Shown: piece by piece, positions 1 through 6,865 of the stretch
Layout: the number at the start of each line of letters is the position of its first letter
Numbering within the stretch: the first letter of the stretch is position 1
DNA from: Dethiosulfatibacter sp.
GTDB lineage: Bacteria > Bacillota_A > Clostridia > Tissierellales > Dethiosulfatibacteraceae
Direction: 5' to 3'
DNA length: 6,865 nucleotides
Assembly: GCA_019084435.1 (NCBI GenBank)
Contig: JAHRFV010000069.1
Coordinates: 1-6,865, forward strand
Program-made: the position numbers and the translations under genes
The notes under the pieces: model-generated
What the model saw: the letters and a program-made list of their open reading frames with translations, nothing else
Database searches by the model: none
Told to the model about the DNA's origin: nothing

Positions 1-84
1 ATGTCATCAAAGCAACTGTCTCCGTCAATGAATTTTGTTGATATTGTACATATTTTAAGGGCAAGTGTACGAAATGTCAAGATT
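1..84. other. Upstream flank with no recognisable gene
   Basis: AT-rich sequence ahead of the operon promoter. An ATG-initiated frame begins at base 1 and runs to 213, but it passes through a consensus promoter and the start of the T-box leader, has no visible ribosome binding site inside the window, and its product resembles no family I know. I treat it as non-coding. The end of an upstream gene lying outside the window cannot be excluded. Confidence 0.5.
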
Positions 85-99
85 AATTTTCAAAAATCT
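85..99 (+). promoter_or_regulatory. Candidate CodY-binding box upstream of P1
   Basis: AATTTTCAAAAATCT matches the CodY consensus AATTTTCWGAAAATT at 12 of 15 positions and ends one base before the -35 element. CodY is the GTP- and branched-chain-amino-acid-sensing repressor of Firmicutes and commonly controls ilv operons, so site and target fit. The region is AT-rich and a three-mismatch match can arise by chance, so this is a suggestion only. Confidence 0.35.
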
Positions 100-100
100 A

Positions 101-129
101 TTGACATCGTTTTATTAAATGGTTATAAT
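101..129 (+). promoter_or_regulatory. Promoter P1 of the ilv operon (sigma-A type)
   Basis: A perfect -35 TTGACA (101-106) and a perfect -10 TATAAT (124-129) are separated by exactly 17 bases. Transcription would start near 136-138, just ahead of the first paired elements of the T-box leader, so spacing and placement support each other. Confidence 0.88.
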
Positions 130-136
130 TCTATTC

Positions 137-428
137 AAGTACAAAAGCTGCGACAGAGACAAAAACGTCTTATATGTGGATACAGAGAGCTGGTGTTTGG
201 TGAAAACCGGTGAAACATGGATGTTATGATCACTCTTGAGCTGCCGAATCGAAAGCTATTGCTAGTAGATGAGGACGTATGCCTACGTTACAGGGATAGG
301 GTTCAAAGTCCGTATGGTCTTTTGACTTGATAAGAGGTAGTTTTATAACTACAAATAGGGTGGTACCGCGAAAGACCTTTCGTCCCTATACACATCAGTT
401 TATGTGTATAGAGATGAGAGGTTTTTTT
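137..428 (+). ncRNA. T-box leader riboswitch, probably tRNA-Ile responsive
   Basis: This untranslated leader senses uncharged tRNA and controls read-through into the ilv genes. Stem I landmarks are AGAGAG (184-189) and GGTGAAAACC (199-208). The probable specifier codon is ATC (Ile) at 229-231, followed by the expected purine A232. A hairpin ACGTA-TGCC-TACGT lies at 275-288. The T-box consensus AGGGTGGTACCGCG is at 357-370; its TGGT (361-364) can pair with a tRNA ending ACCA. The antiterminator can form by pairing AGAGGT (about 334-338 region) with ACCTTT (375-380), which competes with the terminator. A leucine specifier CTC (233-235) is the main alternative, but it is followed by T and fits less well. 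Identity as a T-box is secure; the amino acid is an inference from alignment by eye. Confidence 0.93.
375..428 (+). terminator. Intrinsic terminator of the T-box leader
   Basis: Two 21-base arms (375-395 and 402-422) pair around the loop CAGTTT. The inner 10 bp are perfect (CTATACACAT with ATGTGTATAG) and the outer part includes G-U pairs. A run of seven T follows at 422-428. The 5' arm shares ACCTTT with the antiterminator, the mutually exclusive arrangement expected for transcriptional T-box control. Confidence 0.9.
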
Positions 429-464
429 ATTACAGAACAATAGAAAATTCTAGGGAGGAACAAA

Positions 465-695
465 ATGAGTAGAACAGTATGTTTCAAGGTGTCAAGTGGA
501 ATGGATTCAGTAATAAGGGTCTTGGCAACTCTGCGTAGGAAGAATTTCAATGTGACAGAAATGTCAATGAAACAAGTTGAAGGTGCGATTGAACTGACTG
601 TATCGGTTGATGACCTCACAAATCCTGGGTTCGATCGGGCAGTGCTACATGTCAAAAGACTTGTTGACGTGTTTGATATAGCAGAAGTGCAATAA
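465..695 (+). CDS. Acetolactate synthase small regulatory subunit, ACT domain (IlvM/IlvN-like)
   Basis: A 76-residue protein that is essentially one ACT domain: strand about 3-9, helix 13-27, strands 29-36 and 41-47, helix 54-66, last strand 67-74. The segments VLATLRRKNFNV and LVDVFDI resemble those of enterobacterial IlvM, the small subunit of acetolactate synthase II. The expected role is to bind the catalytic IlvB subunit in the cytoplasm, activating it and possibly conferring feedback inhibition by branched-chain amino acids. It is much shorter than IlvH/IlvN (about 160 residues), lacking their C-terminal domain, and close to IlvM (87). AGGGAGG at 452-458 is well spaced before the ATG. 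It is the first gene after the T-box leader, separated from ilvB by ilvC and ilvD, whereas the two subunits are usually adjacent. The family is clear; whether it is inhibitory, activating or both is unknown. Confidence 0.82.
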   Translation: MSRTVCFKVSSGMDSVIRVLATLRRKNFNVTEMSMKQVEGAIELTVSVDDLTNPGFDRAVLHVKRLVDVFDIAEVQ

Positions 696-709
696 AAATC
701 GAGTTTTTG

Positions 710-738
710 TTGACTAATAAACAGTCGGATTATATAAT
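710..738 (+). promoter_or_regulatory. Internal promoter P2 ahead of ilvC
   Basis: TTGACT (710-715) and TATAAT (733-738) are separated by exactly 17 bases, within the 96-base gap between the ACT-subunit gene and ilvC. The predicted start is near 745. Transcripts from here would carry ilvC-ilvD-ilvB without the T-box leader. Sequence quality is near consensus; activity is untested. Confidence 0.72.
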
Positions 739-753
739 GTATACAAAATACAA

Positions 754-773
754 TGTACTAATAATTAAGTACA
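754..773 (+). repeat. Dyad TGTACT-N8-AGTACA between P2 and ilvC
   Basis: A perfect 6-bp inverted repeat (754-759 and 768-773) with an 8-base AT-rich centre, just downstream of the predicted P2 start and upstream of the ilvC ribosome binding site GGAGG (780-784). It could be an operator for a dimeric repressor or a weak 5'-UTR hairpin. No known regulator is recognised by its sequence. Confidence 0.45.
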
Positions 774-788
774 ATATATGGAGGATAA

Positions 789-1781
<993 letters not shown>

Positions 1782-1790
1782 GAGGTTTTC

Positions 1791-3443
1791 ATGGGTAGCG
1801 ACTTAGTAAAATCAGGGTTGTCAAAGGCACCACATAGATCATTATGGAAAGCATCTGGTTTGACAAACCAAGAGATAGAAAGACCTTTCATTGGCGTTGT
1901 GAATATGTTTAATGAAATAGTCCCTGGCCATGTCGGTCTAAGAGAGATTACGGAAGCCGCCAAGAGAGGTGTTCTGATGGCTGGCGGAACTCCCTTGGAA
2001 TTTCCCGGGATAGCCGTATGTGACGGTATAGCCATGAATCACGAGGGCATGAAGTATTCTCTGGCCAGCAGGGAATTGATTACAGACAGTATAGAAACGA
2101 TGACAGTCGCACATGGACTTGATGGACTGGTCATCATACCAAACTGTGATAAGACTGTTCCGGCAGCATTGATGGCAGCGGCTAGGATTAATGTCCCTAC
2201 TATTATCGTTAGTGGAGGCCCGATGCTTGCTGGCAGACATAGAAACACCAATGTGGACCTTATAACAGTATTTGAAGCCGTTGGTGCTGTTACTGCCAAT
2301 ACAATGGATAACGATGAGCTTGAAATACTTGAAAACAACGCATGTCCCACTTGCGGGTCCTGTGCAGGGATGTTTACAGCAAATTCCATGAACTGCATGA
2401 CTGAGGCACTAGGCCTGGCATTACCTGGTAATGGAACGATTCCGGCAGTTTATTCCGAGAGAAAGAGACTGGCCAAGCTTTCAGGCATGAGGATAATGGA
2501 TCTTGTAAGGGAAAATTTAAGACCAAGGGACATTTTAACAAAGGAAGCATTCCAAAATGCATTGGCTGTGGACATGGCTCTTGGCTGTTCAACCAATACA
2601 GTCCTTCATCTAACAGCTATAGCAAACGAGGCTGAGGTGGGGATGAATCTAAAAATAATAAATGAGATCAGCCAGAAGACACCAAATCTATGCAAACTGA
2701 GTCCAGCAGGAATCTATCATATCGAAGATCTTGACGCTGCCGGTGGTATATCCGCGGTGATGAAAGAACTTGACAGAAAGGGACTGATTGACAAGTCTGT
2801 CATGACAGTTTCAGGCACTGTTGGCGATAAAATTGACAAAGCAGTTAGAAACGAAACCAAGATAATAGCTTCAGTAGACAATCCATATTCTAAGACTGGT
2901 GGGATACAAATTTTGTTTGGTTCCTTGGCACCAGATGGAGCTGTGGTGAAGAAAGCCGCAGTTGCAGAGGAAATGATGAATGTTGTCGCAACAGCTAAGG
3001 TCTATGAGTCAGAAGAAGAGGCTGTAGAAGCTATATTGGGGAAAAGCATAAGTCCTGGGGATTGTATTGTCATCAAATACGAAGGACCTAAAGGTGGACC
3101 GGGAATGAGAGAAATGTTGACACCAACGTCTGCCCTTGCAGGAATGGGACTAGACAGGCAGGTATCATTGATCACTGATGGCAGATTTTCCGGTGGCACA
3201 AGAGGCGCTGCCATAGGCCATGTATCTCCTGAGGCATGTGAAGGTGGCCCTATAGCCTATGTCAAGGATGGTGACAAAATAATAATCAACATCACAGACG
3301 GCATCCTGGACCTGGATGTTTCCGAGGAAGAGATGGCTAAAAGAAAAGAAAACACTGAAATAAAAAAAGTGACATACAAAGGCTACCTAGGCAAATATGC
3401 CAGAAGTGTAACCTCGGCTTCAACAGGAGCTATCTGTAGATAA
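1791..3443 (+). CDS. ilvD: Dihydroxy-acid dehydratase
   Basis: Third step of the pathway: an iron-sulfur lyase that dehydrates 2,3-dihydroxy-isovalerate or -methylvalerate to the 2-keto acid. The 550-residue length is normal. Cluster cysteines are visible in NCDK (C119) and CPTCGSC (185-191, C191 being the conserved one). The early motif [10 protein letters not shown] (41-50) has Gly-His where [2Fe-2S] enzymes have Cys-Asn, so it groups with oxygen-sensitive [4Fe-4S] enzymes such as that of E. coli, as expected in an anaerobe. D78 and K121 fit the Mg site, with the lysine normally carbamylated, and [10 protein letters not shown] (460-469) holds the catalytic serine. The ribosome binding site AGGAGG (1780-1785) overlaps the ilvC stop codon, and nine bases separate the genes, implying translational coupling. 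No defects are seen. Confidence 0.97.
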   Translation: MGSDLVKSGLSKAPHRSLWKASGLTNQEIERPFIGVVNMFNEIVPGHVGLREITEAAKRGVLMAGGTPLEFPGIAVCDGIAMNHEGMKYSLASRELITDSIETMTVAHGLDGLVIIPNCDKTVPAALMAAARINVPTIIVSGGPMLAGRHRNTNVDLITVFEAVGAVTANTMDNDELEILENNACPTCGSCAGMFTANSMNCMTEALGLALPGNGTIPAVYSERKRLAKLSGMRIMDLVRENLRPRDILTKEAFQNALAVDMALGCSTNTVLHLTAIANEAEVGMNLKIINEISQKTPNLCKLSPAGIYHIEDLDAAGGISAVMKELDRKGLIDKSVMTVSGTVGDKIDKAVRNETKIIASVDNPYSKTGGIQILFGSLAPDGAVVKKAAVAEEMMNVVATAKVYESEEEAVEAILGKSISPGDCIVIKYEGPKGGPGMREMLTPTSALAGMGLDRQVSLITDGRFSGGTRGAAIGHVSPEACEGGPIAYVKDGDKIIINITDGILDLDVSEEEMAKRKENTEIKKVTYKGYLGKYARSVTSASTGAICR

Positions 3444-3448
3444 TAATG

Positions 3449-3467
3449 GAGAGGACCTGGTCCTCTC
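3449..3467 (+). repeat. Short hairpin between ilvD and ilvB
   Basis: GAGAGGA (3449-3455) pairs perfectly with TCCTCTC (3461-3467) around CCTGG; the symmetry extends to 9 bp around one base. No T-run follows, so it is a poor intrinsic terminator. It may be an RNA processing or stabilising hairpin that adjusts ilvB expression relative to ilvD. Confidence 0.5.
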
Positions 3468-3510
3468 TGTTGATTATAAAGTACTAATGCAATTGAAAGG
3501 AGACTCTAAA

Positions 3511-5859
3511 TTGAAATTATCCGGATCAAAAATAATATTGGAATGTTTGAAGGAAAAAAAAGTTGATACTCTCTTTGGATATCCTGGTGGGGCGGTTATT
3601 CCATTTTACGACGCACTTTATGATGAGCTTGATTATTTTACTCATATCAGGACGGCTCATGAGCAGCATATGATTCATGCAGCAGATGCCTATGCTAGAA
3701 CAACCGGTAGGGTTGGTGTCGCTATAGCAACTTCTGGACCCGGTGCCACCAATACAATTACAGGTATAGCCACTGCTTACATGGATTCCGTTCCTCTTGT
3801 TGTTATTACGGGACAGGTACCCAATATGCTAATTGGAAAAGATTCTTTTCAGGAGGTTGATATAACGGGTATAACATTGTCTATAACAAAACATAATTAT
3901 CTGGTGAGAGATGTAAAAAATCTAGCCAATGTTGTAAGAGAAGCAATCGAGGTAGCTATGTCTGGCAGACCAGGACCGGTACTGATAGATGTGCCGAAAG
4001 ATGTTTTTTTAGCAGAGCATGATTTTGAGCCATCCAATAGTCCTGTGTATAGGGATAAGTTGGAGTATGCTGATTTATCATTAATAAAACAAGCTGCAGA
4101 ATTAATCAATCATTCCAAAAAACCGGTTATCTACGCTGGTGGGGGTGTTAGAATATCCAAGAATGACTCTTTACTGATAGAGCTGGCCGAGAAAGCTCAA
4201 ATTCCAACCGCTAATTCATTCATGGGATTTGGAACATTGCCTAGAGACCACGAGTTATCCCTTGGTTTGGTGGGTATGCATGGTCAGGTTTATACAAACA
4301 TGGCTGTATCCAATTGCGATCTGCTCATAGCCATTGGCGCTAGATTCAGCGACAGGGTTATTGGCAAACCGGATGAGTTTGCAAGCGGGGCGAAGATAAT
4401 TCATATAGATATCGATCAAACTGAAATTGATAAAAACACCTATGATTGCTTACCGCTCATAGGTGATATGGAACATATATTGTCCAACATGCTGACTGAT
4501 GTGAAACCGGCCACCAGACCGGACTGGATTGAAGAAATCAATGCTTACAGGGAACCTGAACCGGAGAAATCCACATTCACACCTAAGAACATTCTGGAAA
4601 AAGCCAACTCTTATTTCTCTGAAAATACTATTGTTGCAACAGACGTAGGGCAGCATCAGATGTGGACTGGTCAATACTGGAAATTCAAGAAATCAACGGA
4701 GTTTTGTACATCCGGAGGACTCGGAACTATGGGGTATGGTTTGGGGGCTGCAATAGGTGCACAGGTTGGGAATCCCGAAAAAAAGGTAGTCCTGATTACT
4801 GGGGATGGCAGCTTCAGGATGAACAATAATGAGTTGATTACTGTAAAAAGATATGGTTTGCCTATAAAGATTTTTCAGTTGAATAACCATTCTTTGGGTA
4901 TGGTGAGACAGTGGCAAAGAATGTTCAGCAGAGCAAGGTATTCCGAGACAGAAACCTTTGATGATGTTAACATGAAGATGTTTATTGAATCCTATGGAAT
5001 TAAATATTACAGATGTCATTCTATAGAGGAATTGGAAAATGCGCTGGAAGAAATTAAGGATTTGAACGAAGCAGATCTTGCCGCCTGGGAAGAAATGCTT
5101 GTCCGGATCCGTGACCGAAAGAGCACGATCGAAATCGGCATTGTAGGTAAATACATTCGCCTTCACGATGCCTATCTCTCCGTTGTTGAGTCTCTGCAAC
5201 ATGCAGGTTTTCAGGTCGGAACCAAAGTCAGGATCAAATGGATCGAAAGCGAGGATGTTACCGACGAAACCGTCTCCCGGCTGCTCGGATCCTGCAACGG
5301 GATCCTCATTCCCGGTGGCTTTGGGACCCGCGGGATCGAGGGGAAGATCACAGCATGCAGATATGCCAGAGAACGCAACGTGCCATATCTCGCGATCTGC
5401 CTGGGTATGCAGATCGCGGTGATCGAATTCGCCCGAAACGTATGTGGCCTTCCGGGCGCCGACTCGGGAGAGTTTGATCGCGGTGGCACCGACATGGTGA
5501 TCGACCTCATGCCAGATCAGATAGGAACGACGCAAAAGGGCGTCACCATGCGTCTTGGAAGCTACCCTTGCAAGGTCGATTCCGTTTCGTTGCTCTATAA
5601 ATCGTATCAACAGAATGAAATCAACGAACGCCACCGCCATCGTTACGAATTCAATAATGACTACCGGGATCAGATGGAAGAGTTTGGGCTTTCGATCACA
5701 GGAACCTCTCCAGACGGTCATATCGTAGAAGTCGTTGAGATTTCTAAAAACGATTTTTTCGTCGGGGTCCAGTTCCATCCGGAATTCAAGAGCCGTCCAA
5801 ACAGAGCCCATCCGTTGTTTGTGGAATTTGTGACTGCATCCGTGAATCATATCGTTTGA
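3511..5859 (+). CDS. ilvB: Chimeric frame: acetolactate synthase large subunit joined to CTP synthase glutaminase half
   Basis: Residues 1 to about 520 are the catalytic subunit of anabolic acetolactate synthase, the ThDP enzyme condensing pyruvate with pyruvate or 2-ketobutyrate. Seen are FGYPGGAV near the N-terminus, catalytic E51 in HEQH, GATN, GQVP and SFQEVD in the Pyr domain, a central FAD-type domain, and the ThDP motif GDGSFRMNNNEL (431-442) with LNNHSLGMVRQWQ (457-469). IlvB then stops before its usual last 35-45 residues, and residues about 521-782 are the end of PyrG. I chose TTG 3511 because AAAGGAG (3496-3502) lies 8 bases upstream and IlvB proteins typically begin MKLSG; an in-frame ATG at 3487 would give 790 residues but has no ribosome binding site. 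The composition jump at the junction argues for a DNA join rather than a natural fusion. The ilvB half belongs to the operon. Confidence 0.85.
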   Translation: MKLSGSKIILECLKEKKVDTLFGYPGGAVIPFYDALYDELDYFTHIRTAHEQHMIHAADAYARTTGRVGVAIATSGPGATNTITGIATAYMDSVPLVVITGQVPNMLIGKDSFQEVDITGITLSITKHNYLVRDVKNLANVVREAIEVAMSGRPGPVLIDVPKDVFLAEHDFEPSNSPVYRDKLEYADLSLIKQAAELINHSKKPVIYAGGGVRISKNDSLLIELAEKAQIPTANSFMGFGTLPRDHELSLGLVGMHGQVYTNMAVSNCDLLIAIGARFSDRVIGKPDEFASGAKIIHIDIDQTEIDKNTYDCLPLIGDMEHILSNMLTDVKPATRPDWIEEINAYREPEPEKSTFTPKNILEKANSYFSENTIVATDVGQHQMWTGQYWKFKKSTEFCTSGGLGTMGYGLGAAIGAQVGNPEKKVVLITGDGSFRMNNNELITVKRYGLPIKIFQLNNHSLGMVRQWQRMFSRARYSETETFDDVNMKMFIESYGIKYYRCHSIEELENALEEIKDLNEADLAAWEEMLVRIRDRKSTIEIGIVGKYIRLHDAYLSVVESLQHAGFQVGTKVRIKWIESEDVTDETVSRLLGSCNGILIPGGFGTRGIEGKITACRYARERNVPYLAICLGMQIAVIEFARNVCGLPGADSGEFDRGGTDMVIDLMPDQIGTTQKGVTMRLGSYPCKVDSVSLLYKSYQQNEINERHRHRYEFNNDYRDQMEEFGLSITGTSPDGHIVEVVEISKNDFFVGVQFHPEFKSRPNRAHPLFVEFVTASVNHIV
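5066..5076. other. Chimera junction ilvB / pyrG
   Basis: IlvB-like sequence ends around DLNE and PyrG-like sequence begins around EADLAAW, placing the join within a few bases of 5066-5076. The short stretch GAAGCAGAT fits either parent and could be a microhomology at the switch point. The exact base cannot be fixed without the parent sequences. Confidence 0.7.
5071..5859 (+). other. pyrG: CTP synthase C-terminal glutamine amidotransferase part (5'-truncated pyrG)
   Basis: This part of the frame encodes the PyrG linker (starting near ADLAAWEEML) and the class I glutaminase domain that supplies ammonia from glutamine for UTP to CTP conversion. Markers, numbered in the chimeric frame: IGIVGKYI at the domain start, the oxyanion motif PGGFGTRG, nucleophile C630 in AICLGMQ, RHRHRYEFNN, and H756 and E758 in QFHPEF. 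All three catalytic residues are present and the C-terminus is of normal form. The amidoligase (synthetase) domain of about 265 residues, which binds UTP and ATP, is absent, so this piece could not make CTP. Codons are markedly GC-richer than in ilvB. The gene was presumably complete in its own genome, upstream of the glycosyltransferase that follows after 25 bases. Confidence 0.92.
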
Positions 5860-5884
5860 TTTCCGCCTGCGAAAGGGAAGCATA

Positions 5885-6342
5885 ATGTCGAATCTTACCG
5901 TCGGGATCTTCAACGATTCCTTCCCGCCAACCATTGACGGTGTAGCAAACACTACTGTCAATTATGCAAAAGAGATCCAAAAGAGCAACGGCAAAGTCGT
6001 GGTTGCCACGCCTTGGTATCCAAGGGTGGTCGATGATTATCCTTTTGAAGTGATCCGTTATCCTAGTGTTTATGTCAACCGCAAGCTCGGCTATCGGGCA
6101 GGAAATCCTCTAGACCCATTGGTTTTGAATCGACTCATCAAAGCGGAAATGGATATCATCCACACCCACAGTCCCTTCATGTCGACCATTTTAGCCCGCA
6201 GTATTCGTTTTAGCAGCGCAGCGCCTGTCATACTCACCTATCACACAAAATTCGACATCGAATTCCGGCGGGTCTTGCCCTTCAACCATTTCCGCAGCGC
6301 TTCCATGCGCATTCTTGTAGCAAACATCAATACCTGCGACGA
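5885..6342 (+). repeat. Left arm of a 458-bp imperfect inverted repeat
   Basis: Pairs with 6408-6865 with no insertion or deletion: coordinates of matching bases always sum to 12750, so the axis is at 6375. By hand I count about 50 mismatches in 458 positions (about 89% identity), nearly all at third codon positions. The innermost 13 bases are identical. Whether the repeat continues left of 5885 cannot be seen, because its partner would lie beyond the window end. Confidence 0.93.
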
Positions 6343-6475
6343 TATAGTCTCCCTCGTAGCCGAGACTTCGGAGGTTTTCTCCAGCGCCTTCGGACACGAC
6401 CCAGACTTCGTCGCAGGTATTTATGTTTGCCACAAGAATGCGCATGGAAGCACTACGGAAATGATTGAACGGTAA
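5885..6475 (+). CDS. GT4-like glycosyltransferase, N-terminal domain only (plus-strand copy)
   Basis: The first 152 or so residues (to about 6342) form the N-terminal acceptor-side domain of a GT-B fold, family 4-like glycosyltransferase. The opening GIFNDSFPPTIDGVAN, then VVVATPW and DIIHTHSPF, are typical of enzymes that glycosylate diacylglycerol or other lipids and glycans at the cytoplasmic face of the membrane. The C-terminal nucleotide-sugar-binding domain with its E-x7-E motif is missing. After NINTCD the frame passes into the spacer and then the antisense of the inverted copy, so residues from about 153 to 196 are spurious. A weak ribosome binding site AGGGAAG (5874-5880) precedes the ATG, 25 bases after the pyrG stop, suggesting that pyrG and this gene were natural neighbours. 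The acceptor substrate cannot be told. Confidence 0.78.
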   Translation: MSNLTVGIFNDSFPPTIDGVANTTVNYAKEIQKSNGKVVVATPWYPRVVDDYPFEVIRYPSVYVNRKLGYRAGNPLDPLVLNRLIKAEMDIIHTHSPFMSTILARSIRFSSAAPVILTYHTKFDIEFRRVLPFNHFRSASMRILVANINTCDDIVSLVAETSEVFSSAFGHDPDFVAGIYVCHKNAHGSTTEMIER

Positions 6476-6865
6476 GACACGCCGAAATTCAATGTCGAAT
6501 TTTGTGTGATAGGTGAGGATGACAGGCGCCGAGCTGCTGAAACGAATGCTGCGGGCTAAAATGGTCGACATAAAAGGACTGTGGGTGTGGATGATATCCA
6601 TCTCTGCCTTAATAAGACGATTCAGAACCAAAGGATCCAGGGGGTTGCCTGCCCGATAACCGAGCTTTCTGTTCACATAAACGCTGGGGTAACGAACCAC
6701 TTCAAAGGGATAATCATCAACTACTCTTGGGTACCAAGGTGTGGCAACCACGACTTTGCCGTGGCTCTTTTGGATCTCTTTCGCATAATTGACCGTGGTG
6801 TTTGCAACACCGTCAATGGTTGGCGGGAAGGAATCGTTGAAGATCCCGACGGTAAGATTCGACAT
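6191..6865 (-). CDS. GT4-like glycosyltransferase, N-terminal domain only (minus-strand copy)
   Basis: This is a second copy of the same N-terminal domain, read leftward from an ATG whose first base is the last base of the window. Over the first 152 residues it differs from the plus-strand copy by three changes (H for N, V for I, S for A). This copy continues authentically through the spacer as CDEVWVVSEGAGENLRSLGY, the expected GT4 sequence, to about 6343, so it runs some 22 residues further. From about 6342 leftward the frame is only the antisense of the other arm (residues after GDYIV are spurious). The catalytic C-terminal domain is absent. No upstream sequence is available to judge a ribosome binding site. 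Confidence 0.75.
   Translation of the reverse strand: MSNLTVGIFNDSFPPTIDGVANTTVNYAKEIQKSHGKVVVATPWYPRVVDDYPFEVVRYPSVYVNRKLGYRAGNPLDPLVLNRLIKAEMDIIHTHSPFMSTILARSIRFSSSAPVILTYHTKFDIEFRRVLPFNHFRSASMRILVANINTCDEVWVVSEGAGENLRSLGYEGDYIVAGIDVCYKNAHGSAAEMVEGQDPPEFDVEFCVIGEYDRRCAAKTNTAG
6408..6865 (-). repeat. Right arm of the imperfect inverted repeat
   Basis: The reverse complement of the left arm, separated from it by a 65-base spacer (6343-6407). The spacer is continuous with this arm in reading sense, giving the normal next part of the glycosyltransferase, so this arm plus spacer is the longer native piece and the left arm is the one attached by the join. Confidence 0.93.

Noticed and set aside
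1..213. A 70-residue plus-strand open frame at the left edge
   Set aside because: It runs through a consensus promoter and into Stem I of the T-box leader, has no visible ribosome binding site and no recognisable homology.
395..655. Minus-strand frame opposite the ACT gene and terminator
   Set aside because: It overlaps the leader terminator and is antisense to a clear ACT domain with a good ribosome binding site.
3511..5859. A new bifunctional acetolactate synthase-glutaminase enzyme
   Set aside because: Both partners are truncated inside their domains, composition changes sharply at the join, and an independent join exists a kilobase downstream. A chimeric molecule explains all of these.
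4693..5961. A 422-codon minus-strand open frame antisense to ilvB-pyrG
   Set aside because: It crosses the junction between the two genomes and lies opposite clearly coding sequence with intact ThDP and glutaminase motifs; its translation shows no family features. It is a shadow frame.
6343..6475. C-terminal tail of the plus-strand glycosyltransferase frame as a novel domain
   Set aside because: It is the antisense of the spacer and right arm, so it only reflects the fold-back; the same applies to the minus-strand frame between 6191 and about 6342.
5885..6865. A large functional hairpin, attenuator, phase-variable inverted region or mobile-element terminus
   Set aside because: The arms are coding starts of one gene family with synonymous divergence. 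There is no recombinase, no transposase, no target duplication and no promoter in the spacer.

Overview
The window is best read as pieces of at least two bacterial genomes joined end to end. Bases 1 to about 5070 are AT-rich and form a branched-chain amino acid (isoleucine/valine) operon of Firmicutes type, probably from a Clostridia-like anaerobe. The signs are a T-box leader, strong Shine-Dalgarno sequences, TTGACA/TATAAT promoters, a CodY-like box and a [4Fe-4S]-type dihydroxy-acid dehydratase. From about 5070 onward base composition and codon use change abruptly to GC-richer DNA. By hand count, 4981-5040 has 15 G/C in 60 bases and 5281-5340 has 39 in 60. The donor of the second part is not identifiable by eye; its CTP synthase half resembles Firmicutes PyrG.

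Layout: 1-84 no recognisable gene; 85-99 candidate CodY box; 101-129 promoter P1; about 137-428 T-box riboswitch, probably tRNA-Ile specific, ending in an intrinsic terminator; 465-695 small ACT-domain regulatory subunit of acetolactate synthase (IlvM-like); 696-791 intergenic region with a second promoter P2 and a dyad; 792-1781 ilvC; 1791-3443 ilvD; 3449-3467 short hairpin; 3511-5859 one open frame made of a nearly complete ilvB joined in frame to the glutaminase half of pyrG; 5885-6342 the N-terminal domain of a GT4-like glycosyltransferase; 6343-6407 spacer; 6408-6865 the same glycosyltransferase segment on the opposite strand.

How the genes work together: acetolactate synthase (IlvB plus the ACT subunit) makes acetolactate or acetohydroxybutyrate, IlvC isomerises and reduces it, and IlvD dehydrates the product to the 2-keto acid precursor of valine/leucine or isoleucine. 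Uncharged tRNA would relieve the leader terminator. P2 lies after the ACT gene and would let ilvC-ilvD-ilvB be transcribed without passing the T-box.

The most unusual structures are the IlvB-PyrG frame and the 458-bp inverted repeat. The repeat arms differ at about 50 positions with only 3 amino-acid changes, so each diverged as an intact gene before being joined. Both are best explained as chimeric joins (template switching during amplification, or misassembly of related strains), not as a new biological system. I found no convincing undescribed system here. The points of real biological interest are regulatory: the position of the ACT subunit, the second promoter, the possible CodY site, and the IlvC cofactor loop.
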